This document shows positions 1 to 8,077 of a DNA stretch of 64,000 nt, piece after piece. Numbering within the stretch: the first letter of the stretch is position 1; each line of letters begins with the position of its first letter. The stretch spans positions 620,001 to 684,000 of the forward strand of contig NZ_LR134439.1 of assembly GCF_900637845.1 (NCBI RefSeq), in the 5' to 3' direction. The stretch comes from Erysipelothrix rhusiopathiae. GTDB lineage: Bacteria > Bacillota_I > Bacilli_A > Erysipelotrichales > Erysipelotrichaceae. The notes beneath the pieces are model-generated. The model ran no database searches. It was not told the origin of the DNA and was given only the letters and a program-made list of their open reading frames with translations. Position numbers and translations under genes: made by a program.

Positions 1-729
1 AGCGGAAATAAATGTAGCTTAGATGGTGCAACAAATTTTCAAATTATGTCATATTTTGCATCCATTTGGTCCGTGAAGTATTCTATTGTCGACAATAAAG
101 TAATCGTAAACGAGAATACTAAGACCAAGACAACTAAAACATATAATAATTTAATATATTATTATCTAGAAGATTTATGTAACAACTATTGGTCCGGTGC
201 AGGTGATGGAAAGCTAGATAAAATATATATAGATGGTCAAAACAGGTATACTGTGGTTCTATCGAAAGATCAAATAGAGGCGAGTTTACTAAAGTGGTTT
301 GAAACCAGATTAACTTCTAGTATTCAATTTGACCATATATCTAAATCACTAATTACACTTTATTCTAATCTGGAAGGTGGCTTCACCTTTGATAAATATG
401 AGTTTGAACATATAATTCCAAGAAAAATAGTTAGCAAAGACAGCAAGTATAAGAAATATGATGTTCCAGCGGGGAGTCTAGGAAATATCATGTTATTGGA
501 TGAAGCAAATAATAAGTCAAAAAAAGATCGAACTCTTTATGACCTAAAACCTGGTACGTATGTTGAGGAAAAAATTTTGGAAAGGTCTATATATCCAAGT
601 CATCAAACTTTAGTAGAAGTAATTGAAGAAATTGAAAATGAAAAAAACAATTTGACTCGATCCAAAAAATTCATAGAGAATAGAGGAAGAGAGATAATTA
701 CTAGTATAGTTTCAAAGCTGTACAAGTGA
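1..729 (+). CDS. HNH nuclease-domain protein, 3' end (DUF262/DUF1524-like), partial
   Basis: The reading frame is open from base 1 with no stop upstream of the first internal ATG (46), so this is the C-terminal 242 codons of a longer protein cut by the window edge. The motif EHIIP (about nt 407-421) followed by GNIMLLD and an N-x-x-K-S-K-K-D-R stretch (about nt 481-530) matches the His-Asn-Asn layout of DUF1524/HNH endonuclease modules. These usually sit at the C-terminus of DUF262 (ParB-like) proteins of the GmrSD/phage-defence type. The fold assignment is by motif only. The defence role is inference because the N-terminal domain is outside the window. A hairpin terminator follows the stop. 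Confidence 0.6.
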   Translation, partial: SGNKCSLDGATNFQIMSYFASIWSVKYSIVDNKVIVNENTKTKTTKTYNNLIYYYLEDLCNNYWSGAGDGKLDKIYIDGQNRYTVVLSKDQIEASLLKWFETRLTSSIQFDHISKSLITLYSNLEGGFTFDKYEFEHIIPRKIVSKDSKYKKYDVPAGSLGNIMLLDEANNKSKKDRTLYDLKPGTYVEEKILERSIYPSHQTLVEVIEEIENEKNNLTRSKKFIENRGREIITSIVSKLYK

Positions 730-762
730 TTTCACAATCTTCTTAAGGTTAAAGTGTAAGTG

Positions 763-819
763 AAAAAACTAAGACTTGATGAGAAAGACCAATGGTCTGT
801 TCAAAATCTTAGTTTTTTT
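763..819. terminator. Rho-independent terminator after the HNH gene
   Basis: A 12-bp stem (763-774 with 808-819) encloses a roughly 33-nt loop that itself holds AGACC/GGTCT pairing. The 3' arm ends in a run of T, and the A-run on the 5' arm makes it potentially bidirectional between convergent genes. Confidence 0.75.
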
Positions 820-882
820 ATTAAATAATCTACTATTTCTTTTAAAGTACGCTCTCGACTCTTATTATTTCAAAACGTTATT

Positions 883-1221
883 TTATCTCTTATACACCAC
901 TTTATTCGCCACTTGCACAAAAATTGTTTCCGCTATCTCGGATTGACCATCCCACATTACGGTGATGATGCTTTCGGTGTTGTCGGGAGCTGTTTGGATG
1001 AAGGTCCATTTTTCTTCATTGTCTTTGTAGATTTTAATTTGTTCATCTTGATTTACAGAGTATCCATATTCGGAAAATTTACCCGTAACGTAGGTAACGA
1101 TAAATGGATGGTTGATTGATGATTTATCTGTGATGAGTGTTCGGGTTTGGTGGGTAGCCTGACATCCAATTAATAGAGTAAACATTAAGAACAGGACTAC
1201 GATTCGATTGTTTTTTTTCAT
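883..1221 (-). CDS. Small lipoprotein of unknown function
   Basis: A protein of 112 residues begins with a basic n-region (MKKNNR), a hydrophobic stretch and a lipobox ending LLIGC, so it is probably lipidated at Cys20 and held on the outer face of the membrane. An in-frame ATG lies at 1230, but AGGATGAGG sits just upstream of the ATG at 1221, which favours the shorter form. The mature part has no motif I recognise. It may fold as a beta sandwich, judging only from its short alternating hydrophobic pattern. It is transcribed divergently from the LytTR system. Confidence 0.7.
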   Translation of the reverse strand: MKKNNRIVVLFLMFTLLIGCQATHQTRTLITDKSSINHPFIVTYVTGKFSEYGYSVNQDEQIKIYKDNEEKWTFIQTAPDNTESIITVMWDGQSEIAETIFVQVANKVVYKR

Positions 1222-1262
1222 AAACCTCATCCTTTCTTCGGAAAGAATACCACATTAACATG

Positions 1263-1304
1263 AAAATTAAACACATGTGTTATGAAATATATGTGTTTAA
1301 TTTT
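1263..1304. repeat. Perfect 14-bp inverted repeat between divergent genes
   Basis: The arm at 1263-1276 is the exact reverse complement of 1291-1304, with a 14-nt spacer. It lies between the divergent lipoprotein and LytTR genes and is not followed by a T-run long enough for a convincing terminator. An operator or a weak hairpin are both possible. Confidence 0.6.
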
Positions 1305-1351
1305 GGCAGGATTTGTGATGATAAAACTTGTATGAAATTCTGGTAAAAGTA

Positions 1352-1411
1352 TAGTGAATATGAACCGTATACCTAGTGAATTGTGTATCTTTTTACGCAA
1401 CATGTTATAAT
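1352..1411 (+). promoter_or_regulatory. LytTR-type direct repeats and promoter of the two-component operon
   Basis: TAGTGAAT occurs at 1352-1359 and again at 1374-1381, exactly 22 bp apart, the two-helical-turn spacing typical of LytTR-domain binding sites. A TATAAT -10 box lies at 1406-1411 with only a poor -35 (TTGTGT, 1381-1386, 19-bp spacer). A weak -35 abutted by activator repeats would fit autoactivation by the encoded regulator. Confidence 0.5.
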
Positions 1412-1437
1412 ACAATCAATGAATAGGGGGTTCTTGT

Positions 1438-2166
1438 ATGGTACGTATTGTCTTGTGTGACGATGATAATGATGTCATTGAGAAATATCGATATTTGATT
1501 AAGCGATATGTGATGTCGCGAGGATTGGAAGTTGAGCTAAGCTCATTTTCTCGGGGTGAGGATTTGATTTTTGAGTTAACGGATCATTATGAAGAACCAG
1601 ATATTATTTTTCTAGATGTTTTTATGGATGAAATTAATGGTGTGGAGGTTGCAAAGCAAATCCGTAGGATGGGTTATAATTCGCAGATTATTTTTCTTAC
1701 TTCATCATCAGATTTTGTTTTTGATGCCTTTGATGTGGGTTCATTCAATTATCTTATAAAGCAGGATACGGATGATACTCGTTTTCGTACCGTATTAGGA
1801 CAAGCACTGACACAAATTGATAAACGATCGGGTGATTTTTTTGATTGTAATTTCGGGGCGGAATCACGACGTATTCCATTTAAAGACATATCTCACTTCG
1901 AGATTTATCGTCGTGTGATGCGTGTACATTTCAATAACGATGAATATTTTGATTTTTATGAGACCATGGATCACTTAACGACACGTCTAGCGAATCGGAA
2001 TTTTGTTCGTGTACATCGTTCTTATCTCGTTAACTTAAACCATATAGTACTCTTTAAAAACCAGACACTTCGTCTTGAAAATGGGGAAGAGTTGCCGATT
2101 GGTAAAGCATACCAAAGTGATGTTAAGCAAAGTTTCAATAAATTCGTAGAAAACAATTGGGAGTAG
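1438..2166 (+). CDS. LytTR-family response regulator (AgrA-like)
   Basis: This 242-residue cytoplasmic DNA-binding regulator has an N-terminal receiver domain (about 1-125) with acidic residues CDDD at 7-10, phospho-acceptor Asp60 in FLDVFMD and a TSS switch region. A LytTR domain (about 137-238) has the usual VRVHRSYLVN core. It is predicted to be phosphorylated by the kinase that starts 4 nt after its stop. The start is supported by GGGGG upstream of ATG 1438. The AgrA/ComE-like class is clear. The regulon is unknown. Confidence 0.88.
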   Translation: MVRIVLCDDDNDVIEKYRYLIKRYVMSRGLEVELSSFSRGEDLIFELTDHYEEPDIIFLDVFMDEINGVEVAKQIRRMGYNSQIIFLTSSSDFVFDAFDVGSFNYLIKQDTDDTRFRTVLGQALTQIDKRSGDFFDCNFGAESRRIPFKDISHFEIYRRVMRVHFNNDEYFDFYETMDHLTTRLANRNFVRVHRSYLVNLNHIVLFKNQTLRLENGEELPIGKAYQSDVKQSFNKFVENNWE

Positions 2167-2170
2167 AGAG

Positions 2171-3508
2171 ATGTTGTATTTATTTTTAGTGATTACTTCC
2201 ACAATTACCTACTACATTTACACTTACTTATCAGTATATTTTATGAGAGACCATGCTGATATGAGATCATACGGCAATATTTCGTTGGCAATTTGTATGA
2301 TTTTAAGTTCGATATTAGTTCTTTTTTCGCGACGCTTTGATTTTGAAGCGTACGTCAGCTATCTTTTCATGCTTTTAGTTATGTTTATTAGTTTTAAAAT
2401 TATTTATAAAATATCAACGACAATGGCTGCATATGCAAGTGTTCGGCATGTATTCTATTTCTATACTGTACGCGCTTTTGTGTTTTGTATGTATTCGTTA
2501 ATTACAGGTATGCCAATTCGTTATATTGCATCGGGAAAGATGAGTGACTTGATCAGCTTTCAAACTACTTGTATTTTTGTGATTGTTTTATTTATAATTC
2601 TTCAAAAATTTTCTGTTACGACATCCCGAATTCAGGCTTTATTTCGGAATACAGATCAAGTTTTATTTGTGACGACTATGAAATTATCCCTGGGTTTTTA
2701 TTTGACAATTGTTAGTTTTGGGGGGCGTTATACAGCCAATGATCAATGGTTCACGCTTATGTATCTCTTTACTTGTATCGTGGTTATGGGGGTCGCTGCA
2801 ATTGTAGTAGCAAATTCCGTAAGATCGTGTGAAGCACTAGAATATGAAAAACAAACTGTCGCGCTTCAAAAACAATTGGATATGCAGGTGAAACACTATA
2901 AGTCGTATCAAGTTTATACACAATCGTTTCGTGAGTTTCGTCATGATTATAAAAATACACTCTCAACTATCAATACCTTGTTAAGAAAAAATGATTATGA
3001 AACGGCAATTCATATTTTAGATGAGATGGGGGTTCAAATGTCTGATGGTTTAACGACTCATCCGACATATTCGAATTATGGTTTACTAGATGCGATTATG
3101 CAGGAATTTGCGAATACGTGTACCAATGACGGAATTACCTTTGAATGTACACTCTACTGGGATGAAACGATTAAATTAACGGAGCTTGAAATCGTGCGCA
3201 TTTTTACAAATCTCCTTAAGAATGCATATGAAGCAGCATTGCTTTTACCGAAAGAACAGCGTTTCGTTACAGTTAAATCGAAACTTCGTGATCATTGGAT
3301 TGATGTCATGATTTCCAATCGTTTCGATGGGATTTATCATGAAGATTTGGAGAGCACCAAAACAACGGATAAAGGGTCACGAGGACTTGGATTTAAAATT
3401 GTTCGCAAAACCATTGAACAACTAGGTGGAGTAACAACTTGGTCAGTCGATGACGATGTATTTAAGGTTGTTATGAATTTCCCTCGAGAACATCCAGTAG
3501 AATCATAA
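2171..3508 (+). CDS. GHKL sensor histidine kinase (AgrC-like)
   Basis: This 445-residue membrane kinase has about six N-terminal transmembrane helices (to about residue 215), a short coiled linker, a phospho-acceptor His258 in FRHDYKN, an N-box (NLLKNAYEA) and a glycine box (GSRGLGFKI). This is the AgrC/ComD/VirS architecture that senses peptide pheromones. It is co-transcribed with the LytTR regulator. No agrB/agrD-like peptide or exporter gene lies next to it here, so the signal is unknown. Confidence 0.87.
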   Translation: MLYLFLVITSTITYYIYTYLSVYFMRDHADMRSYGNISLAICMILSSILVLFSRRFDFEAYVSYLFMLLVMFISFKIIYKISTTMAAYASVRHVFYFYTVRAFVFCMYSLITGMPIRYIASGKMSDLISFQTTCIFVIVLFIILQKFSVTTSRIQALFRNTDQVLFVTTMKLSLGFYLTIVSFGGRYTANDQWFTLMYLFTCIVVMGVAAIVVANSVRSCEALEYEKQTVALQKQLDMQVKHYKSYQVYTQSFREFRHDYKNTLSTINTLLRKNDYETAIHILDEMGVQMSDGLTTHPTYSNYGLLDAIMQEFANTCTNDGITFECTLYWDETIKLTELEIVRIFTNLLKNAYEAALLLPKEQRFVTVKSKLRDHWIDVMISNRFDGIYHEDLESTKTTDKGSRGLGFKIVRKTIEQLGGVTTWSVDDDVFKVVMNFPREHPVES

Positions 3509-3538
3509 AAAAAACACTTCGAGATGAGGTGTTTTTTT
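3507..3538. terminator. Bidirectional terminator between kinase and dinB
   Basis: A-rich arm AAAACAC pairs with GTGTTTT around a short loop, with A-run and T-run on the two flanks. It serves convergent genes on both strands, and the dinB stop codon lies in the 3' arm. Confidence 0.8.
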
Positions 3539-4757
3539 ATTGGTTATGACCAAAACTGGTGATATGAGCTTTGGGGTTTCGTTTCTCGAGGTTTTTTTGA
3601 AGCAGGACATTGGCTCGTTTGATGGCATGATGTCCAAAGCGATCTCGAATGCTGTCTATGGTTTCATCAATTGCGGATACTGATTCATCAAAGAGAGATA
3701 GTTGAATGGGTTGGGTGGTGGAAACGAGATCACTAAGTGTAATGGTGATACTGCGTAAAGGCTGTTTTTGGTCCCAATAGCGTTCGATGAGGAAAAGCGA
3801 TTCATTCACAATTTGATCGACCGTATTAGTAGGTTGATTGAGTTTCTTTTGTCTTGATAGGGTTTCAAGCTGGTTATTACGAATGCATATTCGTAAGACA
3901 CTTCCCTTTTTCTCAATGTTACGACACCGGCTTGAAACAGACTCCGCAAGTACAAATAAAACGCGTCGAACTTCTTCGATTGAGACAAGGTCTTGCGGGG
4001 TGGTCATGCCATTACCGACTGATTTGGCAGGGTCGGTGTGTGGATTCACCTCTGAAGTATCATCACCATTCGCAAAAGACTTTAGTAAACTCCCCATTTT
4101 GCCAATATGAGTGTGTAACTGATTTTCATCCGCACATGCAAGATCACCAATGGTGCGAATGCCCATTTTATTTAAACTCTTTTGGGTGCTAGGACCAACG
4201 TAGAGTAAATCTTGGACGGGAAGCGGCCAAATCATCGATTTCACATGAGATTCCATAAGAATCGTTAGCCCATCAGGTTTATTCAAATCGGATCCAAGTT
4301 TCGCAAATATCTTATTAAAACTCATACCGATTGAGACGGTTAAACCAATTTCTGTTTTAATTCGTTTGCGGATTTCGGTGGCGATATCCCCCGGTTTTCC
4401 AAAGAGTAATAAAGAGTCTGAAATATCAACCCATGCTTCATCAATTCCAAACGATTCAACTTTATCCGTATATTCGCGATAAATGTCTTTAACTTGATTA
4501 CTTATCGTTAGGTAGTCATCAAATGAAGGAGGGACAATCACAAGACCGGGACATTTTCGTCGAGCTTCATTTAAGGTCTCTGCGGTTTTCACACCCTTGG
4601 CCTTTGCTATCGGATTTCGTGCTAGGACGATACCGTGTCGTTTTGATTCATCACCACCAACACACATTGGAACATCGGCTAAGGAAGGGTTTTTCATAAT
4701 TTCAATTTGCGCAAAACAGTAGTCAATATCACAATGTAGAATATAGCGTTGTTTCAT
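3537..4757 (-). CDS. dinB: Y-family DNA polymerase (Pol IV/UmuC-like)
   Basis: This 406-residue translesion polymerase has catalytic acids Asp10 (HCDID) and Asp106-Glu107 (GIDEAW), helix-hairpin-helix DNA contacts near 180-210, a little-finger domain, and a beta-clamp binding motif QLSLF near 355. The palm motif reads DIDYCFAQIE rather than the usual DMDAFFASVE. The steric-gate Phe is kept (Phe15) but its neighbour is Cys. It is divergent from an S24-type repressor, and their shared promoter region carries operator half-sites, suggesting damage-inducible expression like umuC/hdiR loci. Confidence 0.9.
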   Translation of the reverse strand: MKQRYILHCDIDYCFAQIEIMKNPSLADVPMCVGGDESKRHGIVLARNPIAKAKGVKTAETLNEARRKCPGLVIVPPSFDDYLTISNQVKDIYREYTDKVESFGIDEAWVDISDSLLLFGKPGDIATEIRKRIKTEIGLTVSIGMSFNKIFAKLGSDLNKPDGLTILMESHVKSMIWPLPVQDLLYVGPSTQKSLNKMGIRTIGDLACADENQLHTHIGKMGSLLKSFANGDDTSEVNPHTDPAKSVGNGMTTPQDLVSIEEVRRVLFVLAESVSSRCRNIEKKGSVLRICIRNNQLETLSRQKKLNQPTNTVDQIVNESLFLIERYWDQKQPLRSITITLSDLVSTTQPIQLSLFDESVSAIDETIDSIRDRFGHHAIKRANVLLQKNLEKRNPKAHITSFGHNQ

Positions 4758-4777
4758 AAAATCACCTCAATAGACTC

Positions 4778-4862
4778 AGTATAAGTTAAAATATTGCGTA
4801 AATCAATCGAACTACGCAACAATAACACTCGTGTTGTTTGGCGATTGCATTTTGCGTATAAT
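4778..4862. promoter_or_regulatory. Divergent promoters with repressor operator half-sites (dinB / XRE-S24)
   Basis: The dinB promoter on the minus strand is TTGATT (4806-4801), 17 bp, TATACT (4783-4778). The repressor promoter on the plus strand is TTGTTT (4834-4839), 17 bp, TATAAT (4857-4862). TTGCGTA occurs at 4794-4800 (inside the dinB spacer), inverted at 4813-4819 (beside the dinB -35; the two form a perfect 7-bp inverted repeat with 12-bp spacer) and at 4852-4858 (overlapping the repressor -10). AACAC-TC-GTGTT lies at 4824-4835. The arrangement predicts co-repression and autorepression. Confidence 0.7.
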
Positions 4863-4881
4863 AACGTTAAGAGGTGAGATT

Positions 4882-5469
4882 ATGACATTACAAGAATTGG
4901 TTTCGATTTTTAGAGCACGGCATGAATTATCGTTAGAAGAAGTGGGGGATGCAGTAGGTGTAAGTAAATCGACGGTGTCTCGGTGGGAAGCAGGAATTAT
5001 TAAAAAGATATCTTTAGAGAAGCAAGAACGCTTGTCAGATTTATTTAAAATCAATGTTCCGGATTATTGGGTTTATCATTTTTTTAAACCCGTTCTCGGT
5101 GTTGTAAGAGCAGGGTATGACTTATTAGCCCATCAAGATATTATTGCTTATGAAGAAGTTTCAAAACGGGAGTATGATCAAGGGGATTATTTTTTGAAGG
5201 TTGTGGGTGATTCCATGACGGGATCGCGTATTTATGAGGGTGATTTGATTTTCATAAAAAAAACGCAAGACATCGTCTCGGGTGATATCGCTGTTGTTTT
5301 AATTCAAGGCGATGAAGTGACGGTCAAGCGTGTTATTTTAAAAGATGATTTGATGATACTTGAGGCAACCAACCCGGACTATCCCACGCAATATTACAAT
5401 GCAGAAGAAGTGTTGATGTTGCCGGTAGAAGTGATTGGGAAAGTCTTAAATGTTCGTGTCGATTTTTAG
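4882..5469 (+). CDS. XRE-S24 self-cleaving repressor (HdiR/LexA-like)
   Basis: This 195-residue protein has an N-terminal helix-turn-helix (about 4-58, SKSTVSRWE recognition helix) and a C-terminal S24 peptidase domain. Catalytic Ser111 (GDSMTG) and Lys149 (TVKRV) and a candidate Ala77-Gly78 cleavage site (VRAGYD) are all present, so RecA-stimulated autocleavage is plausible. The ATG at 4882 follows GAGGTGAG. An upstream in-frame GTG at 4831 would lie before the promoter and is rejected. Its position divergent to dinB matches the known HdiR-umuC logic. The induction signal is inferred. Confidence 0.85.
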   Translation: MTLQELVSIFRARHELSLEEVGDAVGVSKSTVSRWEAGIIKKISLEKQERLSDLFKINVPDYWVYHFFKPVLGVVRAGYDLLAHQDIIAYEEVSKREYDQGDYFLKVVGDSMTGSRIYEGDLIFIKKTQDIVSGDIAVVLIQGDEVTVKRVILKDDLMILEATNPDYPTQYYNAEEVLMLPVEVIGKVLNVRVDF

Positions 5470-6257
5470 AAGTAGTCTTTTTTACGCAGGAATATGACTA
5501 CCCCAAGAGTTAAGAAAAAACTAAACATAAAAACAATTAATAGAGCATGCGGGTGATCTTGAAATGGTAAGTCGATGTTCATGCCATAAAAACTTGTGAT
5601 GAATGTTGGTACTGAGAGTACAAGCGTAATTGATGTGAGTGTTTGCATAATTTTATTTAAACGATTTGAAAAAAGTGATTCCGATACATCAACAATAGAG
5701 TTAATAATTTGTTGATACATCTCGATATTTTGAACTAATTGATTGACTTCAATTCGGATGTTTGTGTATTCAGAAGAAAGTTCAGATAGCCAAAGGGCTT
5801 CGGGTTTTGCTTCGACGATATAGTTAGTAACATCACCAATAGCATTAATCGCTGTTTGATATCGGATTAACTTACGACTTAAGCTAAAAAGTGCTTTAAT
5901 GTTTGCTTTCGTAACAAGATTCTCCATCGACTCTTCATATTCAGAAAGTTTGGCGTTAATAACTTGGACCATGACTTCGTAGTTTTTAAGCGTATGCAAG
6001 AGAAGGTCCGTTAAGGAAGTATTTCGAACATCCGACGAAAAAGAGACGGACTCATGACAATAAAGATTAAAGTCCAAACCGATTTGTTCAATACAGATGG
6101 GTTGAATGTTCTCGGGTGAACTGGGATAGTTAAGAATAATATAGAAATTACCATTAAGGAGTCGTATATGTGCAAGCTCTGCTTTATCCGTTAAGGATTG
6201 ACGGATGTATTCAGGGAGCGAAAGTGTGTGAGCGTCTTGATAGATTATAAGATTCAT
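5466..6257 (-). CDS. CorA-like divalent cation channel
   Basis: A 263-residue protein with an alpha/beta plus long helical cytoplasmic part, two C-terminal transmembrane helices, and the CorA signature YGMN at 224-227 just after the first helix. The C-terminal tail is basic (LRKKDYF). CorA proteins carry Mg2+ (sometimes Co2+ or Ni2+) as pentamers. It is shorter than the usual 310-320 residues, mostly at the N-terminal domain. The gene converges on the S24 repressor with a 4-bp overlap of stop codons and no terminator hairpin between them. Confidence 0.85.
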   Translation of the reverse strand: MNLIIYQDAHTLSLPEYIRQSLTDKAELAHIRLLNGNFYIILNYPSSPENIQPICIEQIGLDFNLYCHESVSFSSDVRNTSLTDLLLHTLKNYEVMVQVINAKLSEYEESMENLVTKANIKALFSLSRKLIRYQTAINAIGDVTNYIVEAKPEALWLSELSSEYTNIRIEVNQLVQNIEMYQQIINSIVDVSESLFSNRLNKIMQTLTSITLVLSVPTFITSFYGMNIDLPFQDHPHALLIVFMFSFFLTLGVVIFLRKKDYF

Positions 6258-6332
6258 GGTGAATCCTCCTTTATGTGTATTATACCATGAGTGGAGAAGT
6301 TCAAATTAAGAAAACCTTAAACAAGATTCGTG

Positions 6333-6353
6333 TATAATAGATTTAATTGGAGG
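6333..6353 (+). promoter_or_regulatory. -10 box and RBS of the BceRS-type operon
   Basis: TATAAT at 6333-6338 and GGAGG at 6349-6353, six bases before ATG 6360, fix the start of the regulator gene. The in-frame ATG at 6330 overlaps the -10 box and would not be transcribed. Confidence 0.6.
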
Positions 6354-6359
6354 CAGTGT

Positions 6360-7034
6360 ATGTATAAAATCATGATCATTGAAGATAACGATACGATTCG
6401 TAATGAATTGAGCAGTTTCTTAAAAAAGAACGGATATGAGACAACCCTCATTACTGATTTTAAAAACGTTATGGAAACGTTTAAACAAGAGGTGGCTGAT
6501 TGTGTGCTTTTGGATTTATCACTTCCAGAAGTTGAAGGTCACTATCTTGCAAAAGAAATCCGTAAAATCAGTGCCGTTCCGATTATTGTCGTAACAAGTC
6601 GAAACAGTACGATGGATGAACTTATGTCGATGAACTTAGGAGCGGACGATTTTATTACCAAACCATATAATTTACAAATCCTATTGGCACGATTACAATC
6701 TGTTTTACGACGTGCTTATGAAAAAAATGATAACGCAGTAACTGTGCTTAGGGGTGTAGAGTTGGATACACCCCGTGGAATGGTACGCTATATGGGACAA
6801 GAACAAGAACTTACGAAAAATGAATTACGAATTCTTTCATATTTGATTGCGAATAAGGGGAGTATTGTTTCACGTCAAGATCTAATGCAGTACCTATGGA
6901 ATACGGATTGGTTTGTGGATGATAATACCTTGACAGTAAATATTAATCGATTACGCAAGAAACTTGAGGAAATTGGAATTGTGGACTTTATCGAGACAAA
7001 GCGTGGGATGGGATATACAATTCATGAAAACTAA
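6360..7034 (+). CDS. OmpR-family response regulator (BceR-like)
   Basis: This 224-residue regulator has a receiver domain (Asp9, phospho-acceptor Asp52 in LLDLSLPE, Thr79, Lys101 in TKPYN) and a C-terminal winged helix (about 125-222, ending GYTIHEN). Sequence style and context place it with BceR/VraR-type regulators that respond to cell-wall-active peptides through an ABC transporter. Two candidate binding sites (8078-8091 and 10907-10920) match the TNACA-N4-TGTAA BceR consensus. Its stop overlaps the kinase start by 11 nt, implying translational coupling. Confidence 0.85.
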   Translation: MYKIMIIEDNDTIRNELSSFLKKNGYETTLITDFKNVMETFKQEVADCVLLDLSLPEVEGHYLAKEIRKISAVPIIVVTSRNSTMDELMSMNLGADDFITKPYNLQILLARLQSVLRRAYEKNDNAVTVLRGVELDTPRGMVRYMGQEQELTKNELRILSYLIANKGSIVSRQDLMQYLWNTDWFVDDNTLTVNINRLRKKLEEIGIVDFIETKRGMGYTIHEN

Positions 7035-8028
7035 AGATTTTTTGGCGGATAAAGCATATCTTCTGATTCTTGTTGGGGTTTTGGAAGTGGTTGTTTTGTT
7101 TTTCCTAACAGCAGTGGGTGTTCAACATGAAATTGTTGGGATTGTTATGTTTCTACTGGGCTTGGTGTTGGTTGTGGTATTGGTGGTAGAGTTTTCACGC
7201 CGAAAACGATTTTATGATGAACTGTTGATGAATTTGGAAGGTTTGGACCAAAAGTATCTTTTGACGGAAATGATTCCTGAGGGTTGTTTTTTGGACGCGA
7301 CGCTTTGGATTGAAGTGATGGAAGAAGTGAATAAGTCGATGGCTGATCGTGTCAGTGATTATAAGCGTCGTCAAGAAGACTACAAAGAATATATTGAACT
7401 TTGGATCCATGAAGTTAAAACGCCCTTGGCCGGTGCAAAGTTAATTGCTTCGAACCATTCAAGTGCGGAGATGAATTTGTTGATGCGTGAAATGAGTCAT
7501 GTTGAAAATTACCTTGAACAGGTGCTCTTTTATGCACGATCAAGTTCACTTGAAAAAGATTATATGATTCAAGCGCTCAATTTAAATACACACATTCGTA
7601 ATGTGATTAAAGAACTCGCACCCATTTTTATTCAACGAAAGATACAAATTGAATTGGATGTAACCGAAGCAAATGTTTATAGTGATCCGAAGTGGCTTGA
7701 GTTTATGATAAAACAAGTGCTTTCCAATTCCTTAAAGTATGTGGATGAGGGCGAAGGCATTGTTCATGTTACAACTTCAATCCAAGAACATTCAATATCA
7801 CTTATAATCTGTGATAATGGTCCAGGAATACCTGTAGGAGATTTAGAACGTGTCTTTGAGCGCGGGTTTACTGGTGAGCGTGGACGTCAAAATAAACAAG
7901 CGACAGGTATGGGCTTGTATCTTGTGAAAACCTTAAGCCGTAAACTCAATTTGGACGTTAAAATTGAGAGTCATGAGGGAACCTGTGTAACCTTTGTATT
8001 TCCAAAATCACAAATGATGTTTAAGTAA
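7024..8028 (+). CDS. Intramembrane-sensing histidine kinase (BceS-like)
   Basis: This 334-residue kinase has two transmembrane helices (about 12-31 and 37-56) separated by only a few outside residues, so it has no real sensor domain. His129 lies in WIHEVKTPL, followed by an N-box (LSNSLKYV), G1 (DNGPGIP) and G2 (GMGLYLVK). This is the BceS class, which reads flux through a partner BceAB transporter rather than ligand. ATG 7024 is chosen because it starts the conserved MKTKDFL segment. The longer frame at 6964 lies inside the regulator gene. Confidence 0.87.
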   Translation: MKTKDFLADKAYLLILVGVLEVVVLFFLTAVGVQHEIVGIVMFLLGLVLVVVLVVEFSRRKRFYDELLMNLEGLDQKYLLTEMIPEGCFLDATLWIEVMEEVNKSMADRVSDYKRRQEDYKEYIELWIHEVKTPLAGAKLIASNHSSAEMNLLMREMSHVENYLEQVLFYARSSSLEKDYMIQALNLNTHIRNVIKELAPIFIQRKIQIELDVTEANVYSDPKWLEFMIKQVLSNSLKYVDEGEGIVHVTTSIQEHSISLIICDNGPGIPVGDLERVFERGFTGERGRQNKQATGMGLYLVKTLSRKLNLDVKIESHEGTCVTFVFPKSQMMFK

Positions 8029-8050
8029 CCTCGAGATCGAGGTTTTTTTT
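8029..8050 (+). terminator. Terminator after the BceRS-type operon
   Basis: Stem CCTCGA-GA-TCGAGG followed by eight T residues, starting directly after the kinase stop codon. Confidence 0.85.
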
Positions 8051-8077
8051 GTCCAAATACACTATAATAAAAGTAAG

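Noticed and set aside
1227..1415. 62-codon minus-strand frame upstream of the LytTR gene
   Set aside because: It lies in the AT-rich intergenic region across the inverted repeat and promoter, with no good RBS and strongly AT-driven residues.
4808..4812. CGAAC as half of a Firmicutes SOS box
   Set aside because: The partner GTTCG is absent at the N4 spacing, so it is not a LexA/DinR box. The TTGCGTA repeats explain the site better.
4831..4881. Longer N-terminus for the S24 repressor (GTG 4831)
   Set aside because: It would start upstream of the -35/-10 hexamers. ATG 4882 has GAGGTGAG at good distance.
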